Assembly: GCF_009755275.1 (NCBI RefSeq)
Contig: NZ_WQLA01000008.1
Span: 124,001 to 188,000 of the forward strand
DNA: 64,000 nt
Source of the DNA: Mucilaginibacter aquatilis
GTDB lineage: Bacteria; Bacteroidota; Bacteroidia; Sphingobacteriales; Sphingobacteriaceae
Reading direction: 5' to 3'
The notes under the pieces are model-generated. The model was not told the DNA's origin and ran no database searches. It was given only the letters and a program-made list of their open reading frames with translations. Positions within the stretch are counted from its first letter, which is position 1; each line of letters starts with the position of its first letter. Position numbers and translations under genes: made by a program. Shown here in pieces: positions 44,954 through 54,603 of this stretch.

Positions 44954-44957
44954 TGGA

Positions 44958-44998
44958 GTAAGGTATAACTGTTATATTTTTGGTTTGTTACACCTTAC
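44958..44998 (-). promoter_or_regulatory. Inverted repeat just upstream of the carbamoyltransferase start
   Basis: GTAAGGTATAAC and GTTACACCTTAC are inverted copies matching at 11 of 12 positions with a 17-base spacer. The arm nearest the gene ends 4 bases before the start codon, so the RNA could form a hairpin in the leader, or the DNA could be a dimeric operator. There is no direct evidence for either. Confidence 0.45.
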
Positions 44999-45139
44999 TA
45001 CAAATCACACTACCCGTTGTTTACTTTTAGGTAAATAATTTGATTATTAAAATTTATTTACTTAAATAAAGGTAAAAATTACGTATTTGGTAAAAAGCCG
45101 TTTTCTTGAATTTAATTAAACGGAAAATGCTTTACATCA

Positions 45140-46660
45140 TTAAGCCGCCTTATTATAAACAGATTCGGCACCAAAAATTTTCATTATGTTTTTGCGCAGT
45201 ATTGTTGAGGGAAGGTATAATCCATCAGTTACCCTTCGGCCTAAATTAGCCCGTAGCTTACGGCGTAGCTGTGTGCGCATGTGTATCACCAAACGATGAC
45301 GACGTATTTCGCCGTGCTCATTCACCTTATTAAGCAAGCGTAAGGATAATAACGCCAAAACTCCGCCTATTACAAAGAAGTAGTTCCACCCGTGCAAAGC
45401 AAGTAACTGAATATTTGAAACGTTGCCAGCGCTGTTCCATTGTATTGTCCAGTTGAGTTGATGTACGGCAAAAAAATCAGCAAACAAACCACCCAGCATA
45501 GGCGCAATAGTAGATGATATGGCAACGAGCATATTTTTGGTTGATATATATGCAATGGCCTCATTACGCGGAGCCAGCTTGATACCAATATTTGATAGAG
45601 CTAAATTAATACCGGCTGTAGCCACGCCACTCAACACGTGTATTACCCCTAATAAAGTCAACGTTGTTTGGGTATTGCCGTTTACGCCTGCAAATGCGTA
45701 GGCTATTATGCAACCAACATACACAGGAGCACAAATACTAACGATATTTTTATTGCTGAACTTGTCAGAATATTTACCCCAAAGCTTTATGGAGATAATG
45801 CTGCTCAACTGACCAGCTATACCTAATGCTATAATATAAGCAACGGGCAAACCCAGCGTTTTCATCATATAAACTGCAAAAAACGGGGTAGCCAAATTAA
45901 GCGCAAATGCCCAAAATGAATTAAATAACAATAGGTTTCTAAAGTTGCGGTTTTTAAGGGGCTTGGTAAATAGAGCGAAGAGCTTATCGTCAATAACCTC
46001 GGCCTTTGGCTCAGGTGTGCGTAACAGTAGGCCAACACTTACCATACCTAATATTCCTCCCAGCATAAACAGCATGTTGTAGGTAAGAATTTCATAATGC
46101 GGGTAATGAGTTTTAACGTAATCAATACCCACTGCCGTAGCCAAACTTAACGTAACGTTTAAAGTTTGAGCCATCCTGCTACGGTGCGAAAAAAACGATC
46201 CTAAACGCTCGCCCGGAATGAGGTCTTTCATCCATGAGTTCCATGCTGCTCCGCCTATATCGCCAAATATATGCTGAAAGAACAATAGCATAATGAGCAC
46301 CTGAACGCTGGTACCTGATGTAAACACAAACGGTATAACACCAATAGCCAGCAAAGGTAACCGGGCTAAAAAATTAAAAATAGTGGTTATAACCTTGCGG
46401 TTATTAAAGCGGCGCACCAGCCAAATTGCAGCAAGCTGAAAGATAGTTGTAAAGGTAGGTAGTGCGGCTAAGACTCCTAACTGAAAGTTGGTGGCCCCCA
46501 TGTTGATGGCCATTGCCGTTAAAAAGGTTCCGCTTGTAAAAACAACCATTGCTTCGGCAGATAGGCCATCGGCAATAACTAAGTTCAAGCCGTTATTTAA
46601 CTGGCTTGTTGTAATCTTTTCTGTTGGACGAATGTTCATACCATACAGCACCCGCCACAC
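45140..46660 (-). CDS. MFS transporter of unknown substrate
   Basis: A 506-residue membrane protein with about 12 TM helices and no obvious sugar-porter or drug-efflux signature. The first TM region (SAEAMVVFTSGTFLTAMAINMG) and WNSWMKDLIPGERLGSFFSHR are the clearest motifs. The C-terminal 60 residues are basic and outside the membrane. The first ATG is used here; an ATG seven codons in (46639) would also serve. It is not in an operon with the preceding FAD gene, because a terminator separates them. Confidence 0.82.
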   Translation of the reverse strand: MWRVLYGMNIRPTEKITTSQLNNGLNLVIADGLSAEAMVVFTSGTFLTAMAINMGATNFQLGVLAALPTFTTIFQLAAIWLVRRFNNRKVITTIFNFLARLPLLAIGVIPFVFTSGTSVQVLIMLLFFQHIFGDIGGAAWNSWMKDLIPGERLGSFFSHRSRMAQTLNVTLSLATAVGIDYVKTHYPHYEILTYNMLFMLGGILGMVSVGLLLRTPEPKAEVIDDKLFALFTKPLKNRNFRNLLLFNSFWAFALNLATPFFAVYMMKTLGLPVAYIIALGIAGQLSSIISIKLWGKYSDKFSNKNIVSICAPVYVGCIIAYAFAGVNGNTQTTLTLLGVIHVLSGVATAGINLALSNIGIKLAPRNEAIAYISTKNMLVAISSTIAPMLGGLFADFFAVHQLNWTIQWNSAGNVSNIQLLALHGWNYFFVIGGVLALLSLRLLNKVNEHGEIRRHRLVIHMRTQLRRKLRANLGRRVTDGLYLPSTILRKNIMKIFGAESVYNKAA

Positions 46661-46890
46661 GGGTGCCCGTTTTGCATTTAATAAATAGTTTAATTAGGGA
46701 TGGGCTTTTAACCCATGCAAAAATAACTACAAAATCAACGCCATAGTATTTTACGTCGATGAAAATTACAACCGTGAAGTATAAATGAACTTAACTTTCC
46801 GTTAACTAACAAATTCAGCATTAATCAATGCATTAAAAATCTGCAGTAAGAGCTGCGAAAGTCAACAAAATGAGGAATAATTTACAAAGA

Positions 46891-46917
46891 AGCGCTTCCC
46901 CGGTTTGGGGAAGCGCT
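46891..46917 (-). terminator. Terminator after the FAD/Rieske gene
   Basis: A perfect 11-bp stem (AGCGCTTCCCC/GGGGAAGCGCT) with a five-base loop. On the minus strand it is followed by TCTTTGTAAATTATT. It sits 20 bases after the stop of the upstream gene. Confidence 0.85.
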
Positions 46918-46937
46918 ATATGAAGATATAACCTGCT

Positions 46938-48470
46938 TTAAATGTTTATTTTTTCCAGATGGTGCATGGCAGGGCCGGTTACAACGTTACCGTCTACGTC
47001 ATAACGTGCTCCGTGGCAGGGACAATCCCAACTTGTTTCGCTGGCGTTCCATTTTACAGTACATCCCATATGCGGGCAAACCGAACTTAACGTGTGCAAA
47101 GTACCATCATTATCCCGATAGGCAGCCACTTTTTTACCGTCAATTTTAACAAGTTTGCCCATGCCGGCTGTAATCTCGTTTAATTGTTGTAAATCTTCGG
47201 CCTTAAAGCGGTCGGCTATAAAATGCCAGGCCACGTCGGCATTTTCTTTTACAAATTCGGTAAAGCCATCAACTGGCTTAAATCTTTTAATGCTGAATAA
47301 ATCGGCCAAGGCATTTTCTTTGCCCATTACCAAGTCGGCCAGTATTGTCCCGGAGATACTTCCCAGCATCATTCCGTTACCGTTGAAACCAGTGGCGGCG
47401 TAAATACCATCAGCACGATCGGGCATTTGGCCAACATAAGGCAAGCCATCTGCAGGCACATAATATTGCGATGACCACTTATAAACAACCGCTTCTACAT
47501 CATAATACTGACGTGTGTATTGTTCCAAATCATTAAAAGCGGCTTCTTCATCATCATGGCCGGTTTTGTGATCATTTCCACCAATCAGCAAATACTTTTC
47601 GCCGTCAATAATGTGTGTTCTTATGTAATGATAAGGCTCCTGCAAATCGTAAACTAAAGCATCAGGATAATTGTCGCCCACAAGTTTAACGCCCAACACA
47701 TAACTGCGATAGGGAGCGCAACGCATGTTTAGGTTATTTATGCCCGGCGGCATGTGTGTTGCATAAATAACCGTTTTTGCCTTTACGCCCGCACCAGCTA
47801 TTTTTGCAACATGTATATCAATGCTTGTTTCAACTTCTTCTACCCTGCTGTTTTGCAAAAGCAAACCGCCAGATTTAATGAATTCATCGGCAAGGCTGTT
47901 TAAGTATTTAATTGGATGAAACTGTGCCTGCCCCGTAAATACAAGCGCTTTTTGGTAAGGAACGTTTACAGGTACATATTCAACATAATCAACGTCAACT
48001 CCAACCTTTGTAGCGCCTTTATAAATATCATCTAACTCCTTGGCTTGTTTTTCGTCTTCAGCGTAAAGATATCCGGGCTTAAAACTCAAATCACAATCAA
48101 TATTGTATTGCTCAACATTTTGTTTGATTATGTTTAATCCTCCCTTTACAGCCTGAGCAAACAGTATAGCACCTTCTTCGCCAAAAGCGCTTTCAGCTTC
48201 TGTGTAAGTAGTATCGGCAAAAGTATTAATGTGCGAACTTGTACCACCTGTGGTACCATACCCAACGGTATACGCTTCGGCAACTACAACCTTTTTTCCG
48301 GCTTTTTGAAGTTGCAAGGCGGCAGTTAAGCCGGTTATGCCCGCTCCAACCACAAGGCAGTCAAAAAGTTCACTTAAATCACCGTTATTATTAACGTGCA
48401 ATATGTTGGATTGCTGCCATGGGCTGGCCAAACTGCCATCACGGTTAAGATTTGAGATGATGTTGTTCAT
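46938..48470 (-). CDS. FAD-dependent oxidoreductase with C-terminal Rieske domain
   Basis: A 510-residue protein. A DAO-type FAD domain occupies about 30-420 (VVGAGITGLTAALQLQKAG dinucleotide fold, YAATGFNGNGMMLG near its end), followed by a Rieske [2Fe-2S] domain at about 425-510 with ligands Cys465 and His467 in CPHMGC, and Cys483 and His486 in CPCH. This arrangement is known from FAD/Rieske proteins annotated as glycine/D-amino acid oxidase-like or YhfW-type. It may pass electrons from an unknown amine to an acceptor. A single-gene unit ended by a terminator. Confidence 0.9.
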   Translation of the reverse strand: MNNIISNLNRDGSLASPWQQSNILHVNNNGDLSELFDCLVVGAGITGLTAALQLQKAGKKVVVAEAYTVGYGTTGGTSSHINTFADTTYTEAESAFGEEGAILFAQAVKGGLNIIKQNVEQYNIDCDLSFKPGYLYAEDEKQAKELDDIYKGATKVGVDVDYVEYVPVNVPYQKALVFTGQAQFHPIKYLNSLADEFIKSGGLLLQNSRVEEVETSIDIHVAKIAGAGVKAKTVIYATHMPPGINNLNMRCAPYRSYVLGVKLVGDNYPDALVYDLQEPYHYIRTHIIDGEKYLLIGGNDHKTGHDDEEAAFNDLEQYTRQYYDVEAVVYKWSSQYYVPADGLPYVGQMPDRADGIYAATGFNGNGMMLGSISGTILADLVMGKENALADLFSIKRFKPVDGFTEFVKENADVAWHFIADRFKAEDLQQLNEITAGMGKLVKIDGKKVAAYRDNDGTLHTLSSVCPHMGCTVKWNASETSWDCPCHGARYDVDGNVVTGPAMHHLEKINI

Positions 48471-48868
48471 AGATGCATTTTTTATCTACTACAACATTTT
48501 TACAACATGTGTTTTTAAAAAATAACTTATAAACAATTCATTGCATTAATAATTAAATTACTTATCACTAAATAAAACGCAAACCCGTAGTCATCCACTC
48601 TCTAAATTGAAACGTTTACTGAACAACAAGGTTCACTTCTCTATACATAATCAAATAATAACATGGAGTGTACCGTGCCAAAGCGTCTCTAATTAATCTT
48701 TAATTTTTTAATTTTTAATAAATATCTTATTCTTATTAACCCCTCATTTATTAGAATCATAATTAAAAGCATACAATTTTAATTATAAACAATATTTTAA
48801 AACTAAAAGTCAAAAACGGTGTCATTATTGAGAAGCAACTTAAGCAAGCATCACTAATAACAACACCT
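48471..48868. other. 398-base AT-rich gap upstream of the plus-strand glycosyltransferase group
   Basis: The region lies between a divergent FAD/Rieske gene and the first GT4 gene. It is very AT-rich, especially 48700-48830 (runs of T and A), and has no protein-like reading frame. It should contain the promoter of the glycan group. I see no clear operator, tRNA or structured RNA, and its length suggests a long untranslated leader. Confidence 0.5.
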
Positions 48869-49822
48869 ATGAAAATCTTTACCTGGCATATTCATGGCAG
48901 CTACTTATTTTATCTGTCTCAGGGAAATTATACCATTTACATACCTACCAAGCCCGAAAAAACTGAAGGATATTACGGCCGGGGTGAAACATTTCCGTTT
49001 GGCGATAATGTCATCGAAATTCCGGCTGATGAAGTAAAAAATCACGAATTTGACTGTATACTATATCAAACCAATCAGAATTACTTAAAAGATCAATATG
49101 AAATTTTAAGTGACGAACAACGGGAATTACCTAAGGTTTATATAGAGCATGATCCTCCGCGCCAGCATCCTACTGACACTAAACATATTTTAGATACCAC
49201 TGATGTTACTCTTGTGCACGTTACGCATTTTAACCGTTTAATGTGGGACAGTAACCAAACTCCTACGCGCGTAATAGAACATGGCGTAACAACATCACCA
49301 ATAAGCTACAAAGGTGATATTGCCCGCGGCATAGTAGTAATTAATAATTTGCCAAGCCGTGGCCGCCTGTTAGGTCTTGATGTTTTTATGGAAGCACGGG
49401 AATACGTACCGCTTGACTTGGTGGGGATGAATACCGGAGACCTTGGCCTGGGCGAAGTTTTACACCCGGAGTTACCTGAATTTCAAAGCAGGTACCGCTT
49501 TTTCTTCAACCCTATACGCTACACAAGCCTTGGTTTAGCTATTTGCGAAGCCATGATGATGGGAATCCCTGTAGTTGGTTTAGCCACAACCGAACTATCG
49601 GCCGTAATTGACAACGGCTTTTCGGGATTTATACATACAGATATAAACTACCTCATCGATAAAATGAATTTGTTAATTGCCGATCCTGAACTTGCCCGCG
49701 AAATTGGAAACAATGGACGTGAAGTAGCATTAAAACGCTTCAACATTGAAAGGTTTACCAACGATTGGGAACAATTATTTGCCGAAGTAACTCAAAAAAA
49801 TAAAAATGTTTTATCGGCATAA
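48869..49822 (+). CDS. Family 4 glycosyltransferase
   Basis: A 317-residue GT-B enzyme, short for GT4. The N-terminal half starts FTWHIHGSYLFYLSQGN, and HDPPRQHPTDTKH is a likely donor/acceptor loop. The C-terminal half has TSLGLAICEAMMMGIPVVG, the E-x7-E-like donor-binding segment. The shortness and the unusual N-terminus leave the acceptor unclear. First gene of a four-gene unit (gaps 10, 37 and -4 bases) with another GT4, GmhB and GT9. Confidence 0.85.
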   Translation: MKIFTWHIHGSYLFYLSQGNYTIYIPTKPEKTEGYYGRGETFPFGDNVIEIPADEVKNHEFDCILYQTNQNYLKDQYEILSDEQRELPKVYIEHDPPRQHPTDTKHILDTTDVTLVHVTHFNRLMWDSNQTPTRVIEHGVTTSPISYKGDIARGIVVINNLPSRGRLLGLDVFMEAREYVPLDLVGMNTGDLGLGEVLHPELPEFQSRYRFFFNPIRYTSLGLAICEAMMMGIPVVGLATTELSAVIDNGFSGFIHTDINYLIDKMNLLIADPELAREIGNNGREVALKRFNIERFTNDWEQLFAEVTQKNKNVLSA

Positions 49823-49832
49823 TTAATTGCTT

Positions 49833-51125
49833 ATGAAATTACAGCACAAAAAAATCGCCTTTATCAGCGAACATGCTTCTCCGTTAGCAAGCTTAGGAGG
49901 TGTTGATACAGGCGGTCAGAATGTTTATGTTGCCCAGCTTGCAAAGCATTTGGCAGCGCAGGGTTATCTTGTTGATATTTATACGCGCCAGGAAAGTACG
50001 ACAACTCCTGAAGTTGTTAACTGGGTGCGCGGTGTTAGGGTAATTCACGTTACGGCAGGCCCTGCAGCGGTAATTGCAAAAGAAGAAATTTTGCAATACA
50101 TGGATGAGTTTAAAGACAATATGATTGCCTTTATCATTAATCAGCAACTACATTATTCGCTGGTACATGCCAACTTCTTTATGTCGGCTTTGGTGGCTAT
50201 GGGCATAAAAAAAGAATTGGATATTCCTTTTGTTGTTACTTTTCATGCATTGGGCCATGTACGCAAAATTCATCAGGCCGAAAAGGATAAGTTTCCTGAG
50301 GAGCGATTATCAATTGAAGAACAGGCAGTTTTGGAAGCCGATCATATAATTGCCGAATGTCCGCAGGATATGGATGACCTGATGCAATACTACAACGCAC
50401 CTGTCAACAAAATGAGCATCGTTCCATGCGGTTTCAGCTCGCAGGAGTTTTATCAAATCGATAAAGAATGTGCGCGCAAAATTACCGGTCTTCCACAAAA
50501 TGAACATATCATTTTACAGTTGGGACGTATGGTTCCACGTAAAGGCGTTGATAACGTTATACAGGCTCTATCGAAGTTAAAGAATGCCTCAAAACCGGTT
50601 AAACTGGTGATAGTTGGTGGCGAATCTGATCAGCTTACCGAAAGTGAAAGCCCGGAGTATGCGCGTTTGATGAATATAGTTCGCGATTTGAATTTGCAAG
50701 ATTCAGTAATTTTTACCGGGCGTAAAAATCGCGATCAGTTGAAATATTATTACGCCGCTGCAGATGTATTTATTACCACGCCATGGTATGAACCGTTTGG
50801 TATCACCCCACTGGAATCAATGGCCTGCGGCACTCCCGTAATTGGTTCGGATGTAGGTGGCATTAAATATAGCGTAGCCGATGGAGAAACCGGTTGGCTG
50901 GTTCCTCCGCATGATCCGCAAGCATTGGCATCAAAACTTGCTGAGGTTTTAAATGATGAATCACTGCTTTACAACGCAGGAGCTAAAGCAGTGCAACGGG
51001 TAAATGACTTATTTACCTGGGCAGAGGTTGCCAAGCAAATTAACAGCTTATACAAAAAGTTGCAACCGGCTATTTTACGCCGCCATATTGTTGTGCCTCA
51101 GAGCAAAAGCCAGGCAGCTGCTTAG
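49833..51125 (+). CDS. Family 4 glycosyltransferase (MshA/sucrose-synthase-like)
   Basis: A 430-residue GT-B enzyme; I chose the ATG at 49833 (MKLQHKKIAF) rather than a TTG two codons upstream. SLGGVDTGGQNVYVAQLAKHL (N-terminal donor/acceptor loop) is typical of MshA and sucrose-phosphate-synthase-type GT4 members, and LGRMVPRKGVDNVIQA, TPWYEPFGITPLESMACGTP and SDVGGI are the C-terminal donor site. It adds a hexose from UDP- or GDP-sugar to an unknown acceptor. Second gene of the unit. Confidence 0.9.
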   Translation: MKLQHKKIAFISEHASPLASLGGVDTGGQNVYVAQLAKHLAAQGYLVDIYTRQESTTTPEVVNWVRGVRVIHVTAGPAAVIAKEEILQYMDEFKDNMIAFIINQQLHYSLVHANFFMSALVAMGIKKELDIPFVVTFHALGHVRKIHQAEKDKFPEERLSIEEQAVLEADHIIAECPQDMDDLMQYYNAPVNKMSIVPCGFSSQEFYQIDKECARKITGLPQNEHIILQLGRMVPRKGVDNVIQALSKLKNASKPVKLVIVGGESDQLTESESPEYARLMNIVRDLNLQDSVIFTGRKNRDQLKYYYAAADVFITTPWYEPFGITPLESMACGTPVIGSDVGGIKYSVADGETGWLVPPHDPQALASKLAEVLNDESLLYNAGAKAVQRVNDLFTWAEVAKQINSLYKKLQPAILRRHIVVPQSKSQAAA

Positions 51126-51162
51126 TGAAATATACTATTTAAAAACCTACGCTTAATCCTAA

Positions 51163-51729
51163 ATGAATAAAGCCATTTTTTTAGATAAAGACGGCACGTT
51201 AATACCTGATATCCCTTACAACGTTAACCCCATCCTTATCACCATAAGTAATGATACCATTGAAGGCCTGCAGCGTTTAAGGGATGATGGATACTTATTT
51301 GTAATCATTTCCAATCAATCGGGCGTGGCGCGTGGGTTATTTGCCGAAGCAGAATTAAATGGTGTTTATTCGCGTTTACAAGAACTGCTTCAACCGTTTA
51401 GCTTGGCTTTATCCGGCTTTTACTATTGCCCTCATGAGGCGGTAAGCGAGGCAAATTCAGCATTTGCAACAGCATGTACTTGCCGAAAACCCGAGCCTGG
51501 TCTTTTAATTAAAGCTGCCGGTGAGTTAAATATTGATTTGACAGAATCATGGATGATTGGCGATATACTAAACGATGTTGAAGCGGGGAACAGAGCAGGC
51601 TGCAGAACGGTTTTGATTAACAACGGTAACGAAACCGAATGGCTGGCAGGGCCAATGAGATCGCCAAGCTTTGTATGCAGTTCAATAAACCAAGCTGCTA
51701 ATGATATACTCACTACCCAACTTGCATGA
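51163..51729 (+). CDS. gmhB: D-glycero-D-manno-heptose 1,7-bisphosphate 7-phosphatase, HAD family
   Basis: A 188-residue HAD-family phosphatase. FLDKDGTL (Asp8/Asp10), ISNQSGVARG, the zinc site YYCPHEA ... CTCRKPEPG and MIGDILNDVEAG match GmhB closely, including the four zinc residues that separate it from histidinol phosphatase. It removes the 7-phosphate in ADP-heptose synthesis. The stop overlaps the GT9 start by 4 bases, so enzyme and heptosyltransferase-like partner are translated together. Paralogues with other sugar specificities exist, so heptose is likely but not proven. Confidence 0.85.
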   Translation: MNKAIFLDKDGTLIPDIPYNVNPILITISNDTIEGLQRLRDDGYLFVIISNQSGVARGLFAEAELNGVYSRLQELLQPFSLALSGFYYCPHEAVSEANSAFATACTCRKPEPGLLIKAAGELNIDLTESWMIGDILNDVEAGNRAGCRTVLINNGNETEWLAGPMRSPSFVCSSINQAANDILTTQLA

Positions 51730-52811
51730 AGTGGCAAAACTGTAAGAAAATACTGGTGATTCGCCCCGACAATATGGGCGACCTTATTATGAGCGGACCT
51801 GCCATTCGGGCGCTTAAAGAAACATTCAACGCTCATATCACTGTGTTAACTTCGGGCATGGCTAAAAATATTATCGCCCATATGCCCGAAATTGATGACT
51901 CCATAATTTTCGATCTGCCTTGGGTAAAAACAGCTGATACGCCACAGCCCGAAATGCTCAATGAGGTAGTAGCAACCATAAAACAAGGTAATTTTGATGC
52001 TGCTGTAATTTTTACCGTACTTAGTCAAAATCCGCTACCAACCGCTATGCTGGCTTACCTTGCCGGCATACCTCAGGTACTGGCCTATTGCCGCGAAAAT
52101 CCTTACCAGCTAATTAATTGCTGGGTACCCGATAAAGAACCCTATGACGGTATTAAGCACCAGGTTCAACGTGATTTAGATTTAGTTGCGCATGTTGGTG
52201 CTTACACAAACAACAATGTTTTAAGTCTACTGAGCGATCACAATTTTTCTGATCTCACTCAAAAGCTGCAAGCCTATAACATCGAACTTCAAAAGCCTTG
52301 GGTAATATTGCATGCAGGCGTTAGCGAGCTTAAGCGTCAATATCCTCTGCATGAGTGGGCATTAGTGGGCAAAGAACTGGTAGAATTAGGATATCAGGTT
52401 TTACTGACAGGTGCATCGTCAGAAAAAGCGATGACCGATGATCTGCAAGAGTCTATTGGAGCAGGTTCATTTTCTGTAGCTGGTTTGTTGCCGCTAAATG
52501 AGTTCATTTGCCTTGTTGAACATTCACCGCTATTAATATCTGTTAATACAGGAACCATACATATTGCAGCCGCGTTTAAAACGCCTACCATAGTACTATA
52601 CGCACAAACTAACCCGCAGCATACTCCATGGAATACGCCTGCAGCTATTTTAGAATTCAGCGTTCCTCAACACCTTAAAAGCAAAAATGAAGTAATCAGA
52701 TTTTTAGATCGGAAGCTTTACAGCCAGCCGGTTCCATTACCTTCACCTGCGCAAATTCTTGATGCAGCCCGACAATTACTTCCCAAACAAGTAGAAAAGG
52801 CTTCGCTGTAA
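51726..52811 (+). CDS. Family 9 glycosyltransferase (heptosyltransferase-like)
   Basis: A 361-residue GT-B enzyme with the GT9 hallmarks RPDNMGDLIMSGPAIRALK, HAGVSELKRQYPLHEW and SVNTGTIHIAAAFKTPTIVLY. Starts inside the GmhB stop (ATGA). GmhB plus GT9 strongly suggests heptose addition to a lipid A core or S-layer glycan. It differs clearly from the GT9 at 41275, so this window has two diverged members. Convergent with the APC permease. Confidence 0.9.
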   Translation: MKWQNCKKILVIRPDNMGDLIMSGPAIRALKETFNAHITVLTSGMAKNIIAHMPEIDDSIIFDLPWVKTADTPQPEMLNEVVATIKQGNFDAAVIFTVLSQNPLPTAMLAYLAGIPQVLAYCRENPYQLINCWVPDKEPYDGIKHQVQRDLDLVAHVGAYTNNNVLSLLSDHNFSDLTQKLQAYNIELQKPWVILHAGVSELKRQYPLHEWALVGKELVELGYQVLLTGASSEKAMTDDLQESIGAGSFSVAGLLPLNEFICLVEHSPLLISVNTGTIHIAAAFKTPTIVLYAQTNPQHTPWNTPAAILEFSVPQHLKSKNEVIRFLDRKLYSQPVPLPSPAQILDAARQLLPKQVEKASL

Positions 52812-52813
52812 AC

Positions 52814-54526
52814 TTATAGTGCTGCCTGATTAAGCTCTTTACCTAAACGGCTGTTTTTGTAGCTGTAGCTGAAATAAATAACCAGACCTATTATCAACCA
52901 TACCAAAAAACGTAACCAGTTGGTGTAGCCCAACTCAGTCATGAGGTAAAAGCAGCTTAACAAACCCAGTACCGGGATAAGCGACAGATTTTTAACAAAC
53001 GCAAGTACGGTTAATGTAGCCGATAAGATGATGAACAACGCGAATGGAAATTGTTCGTGCCTATTTTCGACCCTAAAAACTGCAAGCATAGGTTTCCAAA
53101 AGAATACAATGCCGGCAATAAACAAAACAGGCACAATCCATTTAGCATTTATGTAGGGTATTCTGAATTTGCCTGCACCTGCCTCATTTTTTGGCAATAG
53201 TAGCACACCGCCGCAAACCAGTACAAATGCAAACAAAGTACCGATGCTTGTTAAATCGGTAACCTCAGTAAGATTCATAAATAACGCTGGTACCGCCACA
53301 ACAATACCAGTAATAATAGTGGCAAAAGATGGCGTTTGATAAACTGGATGGATGCGTGAAAATGCTTTCGGCAGCAAACCATCGCGGCTCATGCTCATCC
53401 AAATACGTGGCTGCCCCATTTGAAATATTAGCAGCACGCTTGCAGTAGCAATTACCGCACTTACCGAAATTACATAGCTTATTTTATTAAGGCCAACTTT
53501 GGCAAATACAAATGCAAGCGGATCGCCTACCTGTAAGTCTTTATAGCTAACCATGCCTGTTAATACCAGCGCAATAAGCACGTAAAGTATGGTACAAATA
53601 ATTAAAGAATAAATCATACCCTTAGGCAAGTCGCGCTGAGGATCTTTACATTCTTCGGCTGTTGTTGATATGGCATCAAAACCTATGTAGGCAAAAAACA
53701 CCCCTGAAACACCTTTCATCACTCCTTTAAAGCCGTTAGGCATAAACGGATGCCAGTTTTCAGGAGTTATATAAAAAAAGCCTAATACAATTACGGCCAG
53801 TACAACGCCTATTTTTAAAAGCACCATGGCGTTGGTAACCTTTTTTGTTTCGCGTATGCCAATGTAAACCAAATAGGTTATCAGCACTACAATAATTAAA
53901 GCTGGAATATTGGCAATAAGCTTTATGCCTCCAATTGAAGGAGCACTTGCCCAGGCCAATGCCCCGGTTTTAATTTGATCGGTTAGCTCGGCTACCTTAC
54001 CACCTGCGGTAAGCTCTGCAAGCTTTTCGTGCGCCTTAAAAGCCGAAAAGTAATCCATTGTTAAATATTCGGGCATATGAATATTAAAGCCTTCCAGCAG
54101 GTTTACAAAATAACCACTCCATGAGATTGCCACTGCAATGTTACCAATGGCATACTCCATAAGTAAATCCCAGCCAATTATCCAGGCAATAAGCTCACCA
54201 AACGACGCGTAGGCATATGTGTAGGCACTTCCCGCAACTGGTATACGTGAGGCAAACTCAGCGTAACACATTGCCGAAAAACCACATGTTATAGCAGTAA
54301 GTACAAAAAGTATGGCTACACCGGGTCCGCCATGAAATGATGCTTCGCCAATTGTTGAGAATATTCCCGCGCCAACAACTGCGGCTATACCCATAAGGGT
54401 TAAATCTTTAGTACGAAGTTCTTTTTTAAGGTGGGTTCCGCCGGTATGTTCACTGTCACTAAAACCGCTCTGCACGTCGGCCAGAATTCTGTCAAGGGAT
54501 TTTTTTCGAAATATACTTTTCGACAT
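52814..54526 (-). CDS. APC-family amino acid permease (YfnA/CAT-like)
   Basis: A 570-residue membrane protein with 12 or more TM helices. LMGIAAVVGAGIFSTIGEAS in TM1 and the YAEFASRIPVAGSAYTYAY loop identify the cationic/branched amino acid APC group; AEECKDPQRDLPKGM and MGQPRIWMSMSRDGLLP are the CAT-type loops. A long extracellular loop between about residues 140 and 185 (AHEKLAELTAGGKVAELT) is less usual. Divergent from PAP2 with the starts of both in the 78-base interval. Confidence 0.9.
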   Translation of the reverse strand: MSKSIFRKKSLDRILADVQSGFSDSEHTGGTHLKKELRTKDLTLMGIAAVVGAGIFSTIGEASFHGGPGVAILFVLTAITCGFSAMCYAEFASRIPVAGSAYTYAYASFGELIAWIIGWDLLMEYAIGNIAVAISWSGYFVNLLEGFNIHMPEYLTMDYFSAFKAHEKLAELTAGGKVAELTDQIKTGALAWASAPSIGGIKLIANIPALIIVVLITYLVYIGIRETKKVTNAMVLLKIGVVLAVIVLGFFYITPENWHPFMPNGFKGVMKGVSGVFFAYIGFDAISTTAEECKDPQRDLPKGMIYSLIICTILYVLIALVLTGMVSYKDLQVGDPLAFVFAKVGLNKISYVISVSAVIATASVLLIFQMGQPRIWMSMSRDGLLPKAFSRIHPVYQTPSFATIITGIVVAVPALFMNLTEVTDLTSIGTLFAFVLVCGGVLLLPKNEAGAGKFRIPYINAKWIVPVLFIAGIVFFWKPMLAVFRVENRHEQFPFALFIILSATLTVLAFVKNLSLIPVLGLLSCFYLMTELGYTNWLRFLVWLIIGLVIYFSYSYKNSRLGKELNQAAL

Positions 54527-54603
54527 TGGAATGTTTAAACGTTAGCAGTATCAAACATAACCATTTTTTAACGTTAATACAGATATTGTATTTAATTTGT
54601 ACC

